NCBI GenBank assembly: GCA_964505785.1
Contig: CAZDJZ010000004.1
Coordinates: 102,546-166,545, forward strand
Reading direction: 5' to 3'
From: CAYRTV01 sp964505785
GTDB taxonomy: Bacteria; Acidobacteriota; Aminicenantia; Aminicenantales; Aminicenantaceae
Length of the DNA stretch: 64,000 bases
Below are positions 49,631 through 57,911 of this stretch, piece by piece. Made by a program: the position numbers and the translations under genes. Within the stretch, counting starts at the first letter, position 1. The number at the start of each line of letters is the position of its first letter. Under the pieces are notes generated by a model. It saw only the letters and a program-made list of their open reading frames with translations, did not search any database and had not been told where the DNA came from.

Positions 49631-51079
49631 TTATTCCTCCATATATTTCTGCAAATTTTCAGCAAACATATCCGCAAATCCAGGATAGGGGACAATACGG
49701 CGCATGATCCGGGCGGCAATGGGCACACTGGCTTCAACCGGAAGGCAGAACTGCATGTCTTTAAAATTCTGGCGAAACTTAATTACTTCAGCCTTAACAT
49801 TTTTTTTGTGGACAAGAACATCAGCTATCAAGCCGGCCAGAGTGTCAAACTCATCCCCACCCATCCCGAACCGGGTCATTTCCTGAACACCCATCCGGAT
49901 ACCGCTGGGTTCAAGGAAGGTCGCATCATCGGGAAGAGCTTGATAATTGGTGATAATATTATTCTCTTCCAGCTTCCGGGCGATATCCATCCCGTTACCG
50001 TACTTATCAATACGAATAAGAACCTGATGGGTTTCGGTATAACCGTCAGAAGCATCCCCTTCGACCGGGACACCTTTATCCGCCAAAGATTTCGCGAAAC
50101 TCTTTGCATTGGCACACACGGCCTGCTGGTATTCCTGTTTGAATTCATTCATTTCGTAGGAAGCCATCAGCAAGCCCACCAGAGTACCGAGATGATGGTT
50201 GCTGGTGGATCCGGGAAATGCCCGGCTCTTGATATCCAGCCACAGCTTGCGGAAGGGTGATCCCTTGGGCATATTGCCTGCAATCAAACCCCGCTGGGGA
50301 CCGAAAAATGTCTTATGGGTGCTTCCGGTTATTAAATCCGCACCTTCCGCCAGGGGTTCCTGAAAAGCGCTGTAAAGGCCGAGCACATGGGCCATATCAA
50401 ACATGATAACAGGAGGATTGTCCCAGTCTTTCACCAGATCGGAAACAAATTTTACCGGTTCCCGGTAAATGAACATGCTTTTACCGAAGACCAGCAGTTC
50501 CGGTTTATGCTGTTTTAGAAGGCCGGCTAATTGATCCAGGTCGGCTTTATAAGGATTATCTTTTTGGACCGGGAGATTCACTACATTTTCCTTGCCTGTC
50601 TCCGGGTCTTCCGCTACAAAATTAAACAATGCACCCATGGGCTGGGAACTTAAATGACCACCCTTGTTCAGGTCATTATTCATAACCAGGCGCATTTTCC
50701 GCATGGGCCGGCCTTTTTCCCGGCTGCGGTTGATGAATTTTACCATCCCTTTGAAAACCACCTCGTTCGCCATCTGGCCGCTGATGGTCCGCAGCTCCAC
50801 TTCGCTGCAGTTGAAAAACTTTTTCAACTCATCTTTGGCTTCATTCTCTACGTCTGCAATAAAATCAATCCCCTGGTAAAAATATATTTCTTCTCCCTTC
50901 ATGGTCCGGTGCTCGGCATAGCGTCCGGAAGGGTCGGAGATTTCGCACATTTTCACTAACAGCGAAGGAGTTGCCTCTGAAGGTATTAAGTTAAAGCACT
51001 CATGCTGGCGCCAGGTGTTGTTGGCCTCCAGCCGTGTGGTTAAAGATTGAATTTTTTCCAAAAATGATGCCATGCTCAT
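49631..51079 (-). CDS. Serine hydroxymethyltransferase-like PLP enzyme
   Basis: The protein has 482 residues, longer than the usual 415-420. ECFNLIPSEATPSLLVK replaces the standard ENLIASEN block. It has VIMFDMAHVLGLYSAFQEPL and the PLP-lysine motif LITGSTHKTFFGPQRGLIAG, with TSNHHLGTLVGLLMASYEMN after it, and MTRFGMGGDEFDTLAGLIAD near the end. These are clear SHMT features, in a divergent long clade. It would make glycine and methylene-tetrahydrofolate, both needed for the purine genes next to it. It is 18 nt downstream of the rpiB-type gene. Confidence 0.87.
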   Translation of the reverse strand: MSMASFLEKIQSLTTRLEANNTWRQHECFNLIPSEATPSLLVKMCEISDPSGRYAEHRTMKGEEIYFYQGIDFIADVENEAKDELKKFFNCSEVELRTISGQMANEVVFKGMVKFINRSREKGRPMRKMRLVMNNDLNKGGHLSSQPMGALFNFVAEDPETGKENVVNLPVQKDNPYKADLDQLAGLLKQHKPELLVFGKSMFIYREPVKFVSDLVKDWDNPPVIMFDMAHVLGLYSAFQEPLAEGADLITGSTHKTFFGPQRGLIAGNMPKGSPFRKLWLDIKSRAFPGSTSNHHLGTLVGLLMASYEMNEFKQEYQQAVCANAKSFAKSLADKGVPVEGDASDGYTETHQVLIRIDKYGNGMDIARKLEENNIITNYQALPDDATFLEPSGIRMGVQEMTRFGMGGDEFDTLAGLIADVLVHKKNVKAEVIKFRQNFKDMQFCLPVEASVPIAARIMRRIVPYPGFADMFAENLQKYMEE

Positions 51080-51097
51080 TTCTCCTAATCATCCCGC

Positions 51098-51553
51098 TTA
51101 CGCGGATTTAAAATTAATTTCTTCCAATGCAGCGATTTTATCCAGCCGCCTTGAATGCCGGTCCCCTTCGAATTCCGCATCCAGCCAAGCCTGTACAATA
51201 ACCAAGGCTTCATCCAAAGGAAGTATCCGCCCTCCTAGAGTAAGGCAGTTGGAATTATTATGCTGACGGCTCATCCGGGCCATATACTCATCGCAGCATA
51301 ACGCTGCCCGGATTCCCTTAAATTTATTGGCCACTAAAGACATTCCGATTCCAGTGCCGCAAATCAAAATACCCCGGTCATAATCACCTCGAACGATACC
51401 TTGAACAGCATTTACGCCGAAATCCACATAATCCACTTTCTCCCCGGGGCCGCTGCCAAAATCAAAATAAATATAATTCTTATCCTTTAGAAATTCCGCA
51501 ATGCCCTGCTTTATTTCAAACCCGGCATGGTCCGAAGCCAGCGCAATTTTCAT
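51098..51553 (-). CDS. rpiB: Ribose-5-phosphate isomerase B
   Basis: The protein has 151 residues. It begins MKIALASDHAGFEIKQGIAE, has DYDRGILICGTGIGMSLVAN with the catalytic Cys region, ALCCDEYMARMSRQHNNSNC and LTLGGRILP. It interconverts ribose 5-phosphate and ribulose 5-phosphate, supplying ribose to purine synthesis downstream. GGGAGG precedes the ATG, and a perfect TATAAT element lies upstream at 51583. It is the first gene of the purine/repair run. Confidence 0.93.
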   Translation of the reverse strand: MKIALASDHAGFEIKQGIAEFLKDKNYIYFDFGSGPGEKVDYVDFGVNAVQGIVRGDYDRGILICGTGIGMSLVANKFKGIRAALCCDEYMARMSRQHNNSNCLTLGGRILPLDEALVIVQAWLDAEFEGDRHSRRLDKIAALEEINFKSA

Positions 51554-51582
51554 ATTCTCCTCCCGATTTTTTCAGCAGACTA

Positions 51583-51611
51583 ATTATATCAATTATCCTG
51601 TACTATTTCTA
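51583..51611 (-). promoter_or_regulatory. Candidate sigma-70 promoter for the rpiB-purD-mutL run
   Basis: On the minus strand, TAGAAA (51611-51606), a 17-nt spacer and a perfect TATAAT (51588-51583). The start is predicted near 51576, 23 nt before the rpiB ATG. Confidence 0.55.
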
Positions 51612-51629
51612 AAAAAACAATATACATTG

Positions 51630-51752
51630 TCATCATGAGAAGTAAAGCGAAGGATTTTAGACTGCCTCATATGGCGGATCGGCACCGTCTCGCCTGCCGA
51701 AGCAGCATAAGATCCTCACGGCCTGCTGACGCAGGCCTCAGGATGAAAAGGG
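51630..51752. repeat. REP-like palindromes between rpiB and the protease gene
   Basis: A degraded unit, GTCATCATGAGAAGTAAAGC then GAAGGATTTTAGACTGCC, is followed by TAAGATCCTCACGGCCTGC-TGAC-GCAGGCCTCAGGATGAAA (51709-51747). The 326-nt gap between 51554 and 51879 holds these, the rpiB promoter and no gene. Confidence 0.55.
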
Positions 51753-51879
51753 GGAGAACGCTTTGAACGCGAGCAAATTGAACAATGAATTGACAGGGTT
51801 CTAAGTTAACTGAAGCAATGGATAAGGGCCGTGTGGTATGACTTAAAAAGACGTGTGCGAAATGAACATGACGCCCGCA

Positions 51880-53445
51880 TCAGGGCAGGTCCGGCGGCTG
51901 AATCAGCGCCACCGCCTTAGGAAATGACTCAATGGCTTTCAAAACCGCGGGATCGACCTGGCGGCCCGCTTTGGTCCCCGCGTCCACACCATAAATCGCT
52001 CCGACCACTTCACGGCGGAGCTCCCGTTTGATTTCTTCAGCGGCTTCCTGAAAATCCGCCTCGTCAAATTCAAATTCTTCTTCTGCCAAAAAAGCTTTAT
52101 AGTCAGTTAAAAAATTGTTATTGATCTGGAGATCAGGTGTTAAAGGAATTTCACCGGCAGCTGCTTTAGATTCAGGTTCAGGGAAAAGAAATTTATGTGA
52201 AAGGGATGTTTTTTTATCCGCAAATTCGCGTGCATAGGCGAAAAACAGTCCCCGCGCCAGCATCCGGGCTGTAATGCGCTGATAGTTGATATCGATGACA
52301 ACATCGGGTGTGATTCCCCCTTGCCCCATAACCTTGCGGCCGCTGGCGGTATAGGTCACTTCCCTTTTATCTTCCGGGACTTCCCGCGCCAGGTAATAAT
52401 CTTCCAGATGGGAATAATCCCGCTGGATTGAGCGCCCGCTGGGAGTATAATAACGAGCGGTGGTTAAAGCCAGGGCCGCGTTTTCCGCAAGCGGGAAAAC
52501 AGTCTGAACCAGTCCCTTTCCCCAAGAAGTTTCACCGACAATTAAACCCCGGTCATTGTCCTGCACCGCTCCGCTGACGATCTCAGGGGCGGATGCACTG
52601 CCGCGGTTGATCAAAATCACCAGGGGAAGCTGCTCATACTCGCTTTCCCTGTAGGCAAAAAAATCTTTGCTGTAATATTCTCTGCGGCCTTTAATGGCAA
52701 CAATCTTGGCGCCTTCTTCCAGAAAAACATCCGCAATTTCCAGCGACTGAGTGAACGTGCCCCCGCCGTTCCCGCGGAAATCCAAAATCAGTTTTTTCAT
52801 TCCTTGCCGGCTGAGCTGTCCCATTTTATCTTTGAACTCGCGGGTCGTGGTCTGGGCAAAATTGCGAATAAAAATATATCCGATATCATCCTGCAGAATA
52901 AAAGCATATGGAACACTATGCAGCGGAATTTCCTCCCGGGTGATAGTCAGGTCAAAAGGATCCATCCCTTCCCGCTGGATAGTAATGGTCACCTCCGAGC
53001 CTTCCGGGCCGCGCAGTTTTTTCATTGCTTCCGTACTGGATATGGGCCTGGTGGATTCTCCCTCGATCTGCGAGATTATATCCCCGGGCCGGATTCCCAG
53101 CCGGTAGGCGGGTGTTCCCTCAATCGGAGATATCACCATTAAATTTTCCCCGTGCTTCTGGATCATAATCCCGAGACCATGGTATTTACCTTTATACTCT
53201 TCCTGCATCGTGGGAAGGTCACTGGGATCTAAAAAATAGGAATGCGGGTCCAGGGTCGGCATCATGCCTTTTATGGAAGAAAAGACCATGTCTTCTTTTT
53301 CGACTTCTTCATAATACTGGGCTTCGATGATAGACACCATTTCCGAAATTTTCTGTAATCCCTGGGACCAGGAGTCCTGCTGCCAGAGATAAAGATTACC
53401 GGCCAGGAAGACTATGGTGACGGAAAGGAATATTTTTTTTGCCAT
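51880..53445 (-). CDS. C-terminal processing protease (S41 family, CtpA-like)
   Basis: From ATG 53445 the protein has 521 residues; AGAGG precedes this start, and a longer reading from 53595 would run through the divergent promoter region. A signal peptide or anchor (KIFLSVTIVFLAGNLYLW) precedes a PDZ domain (GLGIMIQKHGENLMVISPIE, RLGIRPGDIISQIEGES) and the S41 core. The catalytic Ser is in NRGSASAPEIVSGA and the catalytic Lys/Gln in SWGKGLVQTVFPL. A C-terminal tail of about 130 residues follows. It cleaves envelope proteins near their C-termini. It is divergent from the tat genes. Confidence 0.92.
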   Translation of the reverse strand: MAKKIFLSVTIVFLAGNLYLWQQDSWSQGLQKISEMVSIIEAQYYEEVEKEDMVFSSIKGMMPTLDPHSYFLDPSDLPTMQEEYKGKYHGLGIMIQKHGENLMVISPIEGTPAYRLGIRPGDIISQIEGESTRPISSTEAMKKLRGPEGSEVTITIQREGMDPFDLTITREEIPLHSVPYAFILQDDIGYIFIRNFAQTTTREFKDKMGQLSRQGMKKLILDFRGNGGGTFTQSLEIADVFLEEGAKIVAIKGRREYYSKDFFAYRESEYEQLPLVILINRGSASAPEIVSGAVQDNDRGLIVGETSWGKGLVQTVFPLAENAALALTTARYYTPSGRSIQRDYSHLEDYYLAREVPEDKREVTYTASGRKVMGQGGITPDVVIDINYQRITARMLARGLFFAYAREFADKKTSLSHKFLFPEPESKAAAGEIPLTPDLQINNNFLTDYKAFLAEEEFEFDEADFQEAAEEIKRELRREVVGAIYGVDAGTKAGRQVDPAVLKAIESFPKAVALIQPPDLP

Positions 53446-53479
53446 AATGCCTCTTATTTTATGAACAAGCCTGATTATG

Positions 53480-53508
53480 ATATTATCAAAGGCACCGCAG
53501 GTTGTAAA
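53480..53508 (-). promoter_or_regulatory. Candidate promoter for the S41 protease gene
   Basis: On the minus strand, TTTACA (53508-53503), a 17-nt spacer and TAATAT (53485-53480). GATAAT two bases earlier is an alternative with a shorter spacer. Confidence 0.4.
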
Positions 53509-53535
53509 GACATCCAGTCCCGGATAAAAGAAGGA

Positions 53536-53564
53536 TTGACTTATAACCGGTAAACAGTTATATT
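53536..53564 (+). promoter_or_regulatory. Near-consensus sigma-70 promoter for the tat operon
   Basis: TTGACT (53536-53541), a 17-nt spacer and TATATT (53559-53564); each has one mismatch. The start is predicted near 53571, 27 nt before the ATG at 53598. Confidence 0.6.
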
Positions 53565-53597
53565 TCGAATGCATTATCCCAAAAGAAAAGAGCAAAA

Positions 53598-53990
53598 ATG
53601 TTTGGCAGTATCGGCTTCCCGGAACTTATGGTTATCTTCATTATCGCCCTGCTTGTATTCGGGCCGAAAAAGCTTCCGGAAGTGGGCCGTTCCATTGGAA
53701 AAGCCATGCGCGAGTTCCGCAAAACCACGGACGAAATAAAGGGCCGGATCGAAGACGAAATCCAAGCCGATGAATTTCGGAATATCAAGAAAGACTTTGA
53801 TGATGTGAGAAACACCCGCTTCGACATCAGCAATCCTGACACATCCAAATCTGAAGACAAAAACGGAGAACAGAAGCAAAAGGAACCGCCTAAAACCGAG
53901 AAAAACAAATCCTCCGGTCCTTCCTCCGGATCAGCAGAAGACATTTACGGGAAATTTGACAACCATGGGGAAGGCGAAAAAAACTCCTGA
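53598..53990 (+). CDS. Twin-arginine translocase TatA/TatB-type subunit
   Basis: The protein has 130 residues. It opens MFGSIGFPELMVIFIIALLV, a short membrane helix, followed by FGPKKLPEVGRSIGKAMREF, the TatA/B amphipathic helix. The remaining tail is long and charged (KSEDKNGEQKQKEPPKTEKN), longer than a typical TatA, and the Glu in FPEL fits TatB as well as TatA. I leave A or B open. It joins TatC to export folded proteins with a twin-arginine signal. The tatC gene overlaps its end. Confidence 0.9.
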   Translation: MFGSIGFPELMVIFIIALLVFGPKKLPEVGRSIGKAMREFRKTTDEIKGRIEDEIQADEFRNIKKDFDDVRNTRFDISNPDTSKSEDKNGEQKQKEPPKTEKNKSSGPSSGSAEDIYGKFDNHGEGEKNS

Positions 53991-54753
53991 CGAAATGACA
54001 TTTCTGGAGCATTTGGAGGAGCTCCGCAAGCGCATTTTTTATTCTTTTATAGCAATTGTCGCTGCGGTGATCCCAGCCTGGATGTTCAGCAAGGACCTGT
54101 ACGCCATTCTGGAAAAACCCATCCTGAAATACCTTCCGGAAGGGAAAAAGCTGGTATTCACATCGCTGCCCGCGCCTTTCCTTTTATACATGAAGGTCTC
54201 TTTCCTGGCCGCTCTCATTTTCACATCCCCATATATCTTTTTGCAAGTCTGGCATTTTATCGCCCCCGGACTTTATAGAAAAGAACGTAAAGCCGTCATC
54301 CCCTTTGTCTTTTTCTCATCCCTTTTTTTTATCTCAGGCGCCGTTTTCGCCTATTACATCGCTTTTCCCTTTGCCTGCCGCTTTTTTATATCCCTGGGCT
54401 CGGATTTCGAAGCTATGATCACCGTTGACCAATACTTCAGCCTGGCACTGCGGGTCATTTTGGGAATCGCCCTGGTTTTTGAGCTTCCCACCCTGGTCTT
54501 TTTTCTTTCCAGCATGGGCGTTATTACAGCCGGGTTTATGATCAAGTATTTCAAATACGCGGTGCTGATCGTATTTATCATAGCTGCGGTCATCACACCG
54601 ACTCCGGATATGATCACACAAAGCATCATTGCGATCCCGCTGCTGGCCTTGTACGGGTTCAGTATCCTGATCGCTATGGTCATGGGAAAAAAGCGTGAAC
54701 GCAGGTTCCGCAAGCGGGACGAAGAAAACAGCAACGAAGATTTGGAAGGATAA
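53965..54753 (+). CDS. tatC: Twin-arginine translocase subunit TatC
   Basis: The protein has 262 residues from ATG 53965; a TTG nine bases earlier is a weaker start. It begins with the TatC block MTFLEHLEELRKRIFYSFIA, has six membrane helices, FTSLPAPFLLYMKVSFLAAL, and an IFLQVWHFIAPGLYRKERKA segment with the conserved FxxPGL core. The tail is charged. It recognises the twin-arginine signal and forms the Tat core with the upstream TatA/B-type protein. Overlap with that gene implies coupled translation. Confidence 0.94.
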   Translation: MGKAKKTPDEMTFLEHLEELRKRIFYSFIAIVAAVIPAWMFSKDLYAILEKPILKYLPEGKKLVFTSLPAPFLLYMKVSFLAALIFTSPYIFLQVWHFIAPGLYRKERKAVIPFVFFSSLFFISGAVFAYYIAFPFACRFFISLGSDFEAMITVDQYFSLALRVILGIALVFELPTLVFFLSSMGVITAGFMIKYFKYAVLIVFIIAAVITPTPDMITQSIIAIPLLALYGFSILIAMVMGKKRERRFRKRDEENSNEDLEG

Positions 54754-54763
54754 ATACCGGCCT

Positions 54764-55291
54764 ATGCATCTTATCGGTTTAACCGGCACAAACGGGTCCG
54801 GCAAAGGCGAAGCCGCCCGGTTTTTCCAGGAGCATGGTTACGCATACTTCTCGCTATCCGATGAAATCCGCAATGAACTGGCCGGGGAAGGCCGGGCCTT
54901 GAGCCGGAACAATTTGATTCAAAAAGGGAATCAATTGCGAAATGATCATGGACCGGACATTCTGGCGCGGAGGGTGATGGAAAGGGTGGAATCGGACGCC
55001 GTTATCGACAGCATCCGTAATTTGATGGAAGTGGACTATCTCCGGCGGCAGCCAGGCTTTGTCCTGCTTGCTTTAGATGCGGATCCCGAAATTCGTTTCA
55101 GCAGGGTTCAAAAACGGGGGCGATTAGAGTCGGCATCCAGCCTGGATCAATTTATCCGCAAGGAGCAGGAAGAAATGTCAGAAAACGAAACCGGCCAGCA
55201 ATTGGCCCTATGTATCGCCGCCGCCGATTTCCTTATTATTAATAATGGAAACCTGGCGGAACTGCACCGACGGCTGGAGAAATTTTTATGA
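54764..55291 (+). CDS. P-loop nucleotide kinase (dephospho-CoA kinase / dNMP kinase-like)
   Basis: The protein has 175 residues from ATG 54764. An earlier in-frame start at 54695 would lie inside tatC and give a non-homologous leader. It begins MHLIGLTGTNGSGKGEAARF with a Walker A motif, then YAYFSLSDEIRNELAGEGRA. VESDAVIDSIRNLMEVDYLR is the lid or core, and FVLLALDADPEIRFSRVQKR follows. This fits small nucleotide kinases related to CoaE; CoaE itself would have other motifs. It overlaps the deaminase gene by 4 nt, so a deoxynucleotide kinase role is the best inference. Confidence 0.72.
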   Translation: MHLIGLTGTNGSGKGEAARFFQEHGYAYFSLSDEIRNELAGEGRALSRNNLIQKGNQLRNDHGPDILARRVMERVESDAVIDSIRNLMEVDYLRRQPGFVLLALDADPEIRFSRVQKRGRLESASSLDQFIRKEQEEMSENETGQQLALCIAAADFLIINNGNLAELHRRLEKFL

Positions 55292-55842
55292 ATAAAGCCC
55301 CTGAGCGAATTTCTAAACACCGCTATTATTTAAACATCGCCCGGGAGGTATCCCGGAGAAGCACCTGTTTCCGCCGCTCCATCGGGGCTATCATCATCCG
55401 GGACGACCAGATTATTTCCACCGGCTATGCCGGCGCTCCGCGTAAAACCAAGGACAGCCTTGAACACGGCAACTGCCTGCGCGACAAGCTGGGTATTCCC
55501 CACGGCCAGCGCTATGAGTTGTGCCGGAGTGTGCATGCCGAACAAAACGCCATCATCAATGCAGCCCGAGCCGGCGTAAGCCTCTACGGCGGTGACATGT
55601 ATATCTACGGCAGCATCTACGGCAAAGATAAACCCATCAACGCCTTTCCCTGTTTTATTTGCAAAAAAATGCTTATCAATGCCGGGCTCCGGCATGTCAT
55701 CTGTTCGGTATCAGACGGAGGCATGAAAATCTTCACGGTCGAAGACTGGATCAGAGACTGGCAGGAGCATGATATCGTCGACGACCGCCTCCAATATGGT
55801 TTGCGCTCGGAAAAAAACGGCAGCGGACCGGCGGACAAGTAA
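55288..55842 (+). CDS. Deoxycytidylate deaminase-like zinc enzyme (ComEB type)
   Basis: The protein has 184 residues. The zinc-binding motif HAEQNAIINAA (His and catalytic Glu) and PCFICKKMLINAGL with the two Cys are the signature of the dCMP/cytidine deaminase family. RSTCFRRSIGAIIIRDDQII, then STGYAGAPRK, is the typical N-terminal block of dCMP deaminases. It probably converts dCMP to dUMP for thymidylate synthesis. It overlaps the kinase gene (ATGA) and is followed after 8 nt by the MurQ/GKRP-like gene. Confidence 0.88.
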   Translation: MNKAPERISKHRYYLNIAREVSRRSTCFRRSIGAIIIRDDQIISTGYAGAPRKTKDSLEHGNCLRDKLGIPHGQRYELCRSVHAEQNAIINAARAGVSLYGGDMYIYGSIYGKDKPINAFPCFICKKMLINAGLRHVICSVSDGGMKIFTVEDWIRDWQEHDIVDDRLQYGLRSEKNGSGPADK

Positions 55843-55850
55843 CAGGCAAA

Positions 55851-57911
55851 GTGACGGATTCCACTGATATTCTGAAACTGCTCGCTATCGAACCTTCGCC
55901 TGAATGCCGGGATTATGTCCGCAATAAAACCCAGTTTCAGCTGCATCATCTGCCGACGGAACAGCGTCATCCGCTGACACGGAATTTCAGCAGCATACTC
56001 AATAAAGATACAGCCGCCGGGCTGCACATGCTGATGAGGGTGGATAATGATATTGCAGACCGGCTGGAGGAATGGGCGCAGCGCCCTGATCTTCTCGAAC
56101 AGGCAGCAGAATCAGTCAAATTTGTCCTGCTTTCAGGCCGGAAAATCTATATTTACGGATGCGGCGCCACAGGGCGTCTGGCCAAGCAGATGGAAAGCAC
56201 ATTCTGGCGGCCCTTTTGGAGACGGGTGGCTGCAGATAAGAAAATCAATGAGAAAATCCGGGGCTGGCCCGGCGGTCCGCCCGAAGAGCGTCTGACCGGT
56301 GAAATGACAGGCGGCGACCGGGCGCTTATCAGCTCTCTGGAGGGATTTGAGGATTTACCGCTTATCGGCCGGCTGCAGCTGCACAGCCACGGTATCGCCA
56401 AAGGAGACCTGGTTATTTGCGTTACTGAAGGCGGCGAAACCTCTTCCGTTATCGGGGCCCTCTCAGCCGCCCTGAACCAGTGGAAGGATGCAGAAGACAA
56501 ATATTGGAAAGCCTCACGACGGTTTCTCTATTTTATCTATAATAATCCGGATGATAAACTGCGCACTCTTGACAGGAGTCGCCGGATTTTGGATGAACCG
56601 GGAATCACACGCATTAACCTTACAACCGGTTCTCAGGCGATTGCCGGATCAACCCGGATGCAGGCAGCCTCAATTGAAACATATGTTCTCGGACATGTAC
56701 TACAGTCGGGGGCGGAACAGGCCTTAAGAGAGTTCTTAACCAGCGAAGAAATGTGCCGGCTTGGATTTTCCACCGAAATCAGTTTGCCGGAAAAACTGAT
56801 GCATTTCCGGGAACTGCTGGAAGGAATTCAACCTGCAGTCCAGGGGCTGGCCTGTTTGGTAGACCGGGAAGCGGACGCATACGCCTCCGGCGGCAGGGCC
56901 GCTTATTTTGCCTGTGAATCGCTGATCACGGTTTTTATCGACAGCACCGAACGCAGTCCCACTTTCCGGCTTTGGGCCCTGGACACGGTTGCCCGCAAAG
57001 AGCGCCGCTGCTGGATTCAGGTTTGGACTGATGCCGCCGGCCGGGATGAGGCCTGGCTGTCTTTTCTCGGACGCCCCTTCCGGGGGCTCACTCCGGATTT
57101 TTACAGGGATTCGTTTGAGAACAAAATATCCGATCCCTACTTGCGAAATGCGGCCATCCACAGCTTGCGGCAAGCCGGGGATGACCAGCAGCAGCTTTAT
57201 GATTTTTCCCTTTCTTCTTTCAACTTGGAACACCGCCGGCCGCAGCCGGACGATTTTGGGCTGGCTGTAACTATGGATTCCGAGCAGCCCCGATGGAAAA
57301 ATACCGGCTCCGGATTCCGCCGCTTTGTGCATCTATTGGAAAAAGCTAAAACTCCAAAAAACCTGTTGATCGCAACCGAAGGACAAGCGGAGGAATGGAA
57401 AAGAACGCTGCAGAAAATCCCGGGATGGGACAGCGGCCGGGACCTGGCGGTGCTGGTCCCGGTAGCCGCCTCTGCCGGCGATCCCATGGGCGTTAACCGG
57501 CATTGCGCCTTGAAAATGATTCTCAACGTTCATTCCACTGCAGTCATGGCCCGGCTGGGAAAGGTGACCGGCAACAGCATGGTTCATGTCCAACCGGCCA
57601 ATTTAAAGCTTATCGGAAGGGCGGTATATTTAGTACAATCGCATGTGAATGAAATTCTTACACACCCGGGATGGAATAAACCGCCGGGGAAATATTATAC
57701 CCTGACATACGGGGAGGCTGCCGCGGTTCTTTTCGAAGCCGTCGATTTTTTGAGAGAATATCCCTCTTCGGGGCAGCCTGCGGAAGTGCCGCTCGCCGTC
57801 ATCCGCATTTTGGAATCCTTGCGGCGTTCCGCGCCGGTCTCCCAGGAAGATGCCGCGGCGCTGGCCGGGCATCCAGGATTAGAAGGCTATCTGAAAAATG
57901 TTATATCGTAA
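55851..57911 (+). CDS. MurQ/glucokinase-regulatory-protein-like double SIS protein
   Basis: The protein has 686 residues, starting at GTG. The first SIS region has IYIYGCGATGRLAKQMEST, VICVTEGGETSSVIGA and TTGSQAIAGSTRMQAAS, matching MurQ (N-acetylmuramic acid 6-phosphate etherase) motifs. A second SIS-like half ends with LNVHSTAVMARLGKVTGNSM, VHVQPANLKLIGRA, which resembles the MurQ C-terminal block. MurQ is about 300 residues; a double-SIS protein of this size resembles eukaryotic GKRP. Its likely ligand is a sugar phosphate, probably MurNAc-6-P, since a NamZ-type gene overlaps its end by 14 nt. Etherase activity is not certain. Confidence 0.78.
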   Translation: MTDSTDILKLLAIEPSPECRDYVRNKTQFQLHHLPTEQRHPLTRNFSSILNKDTAAGLHMLMRVDNDIADRLEEWAQRPDLLEQAAESVKFVLLSGRKIYIYGCGATGRLAKQMESTFWRPFWRRVAADKKINEKIRGWPGGPPEERLTGEMTGGDRALISSLEGFEDLPLIGRLQLHSHGIAKGDLVICVTEGGETSSVIGALSAALNQWKDAEDKYWKASRRFLYFIYNNPDDKLRTLDRSRRILDEPGITRINLTTGSQAIAGSTRMQAASIETYVLGHVLQSGAEQALREFLTSEEMCRLGFSTEISLPEKLMHFRELLEGIQPAVQGLACLVDREADAYASGGRAAYFACESLITVFIDSTERSPTFRLWALDTVARKERRCWIQVWTDAAGRDEAWLSFLGRPFRGLTPDFYRDSFENKISDPYLRNAAIHSLRQAGDDQQQLYDFSLSSFNLEHRRPQPDDFGLAVTMDSEQPRWKNTGSGFRRFVHLLEKAKTPKNLLIATEGQAEEWKRTLQKIPGWDSGRDLAVLVPVAASAGDPMGVNRHCALKMILNVHSTAVMARLGKVTGNSMVHVQPANLKLIGRAVYLVQSHVNEILTHPGWNKPPGKYYTLTYGEAAAVLFEAVDFLREYPSSGQPAEVPLAVIRILESLRRSAPVSQEDAAALAGHPGLEGYLKNVIS

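Noticed and set aside
53446..53595. Longer N-terminus for the S41 protease (from 53595)
   Set aside because: It would run through the tat and protease promoter region. The ATG at 53445 has AGAGG and a signal peptide directly after it.
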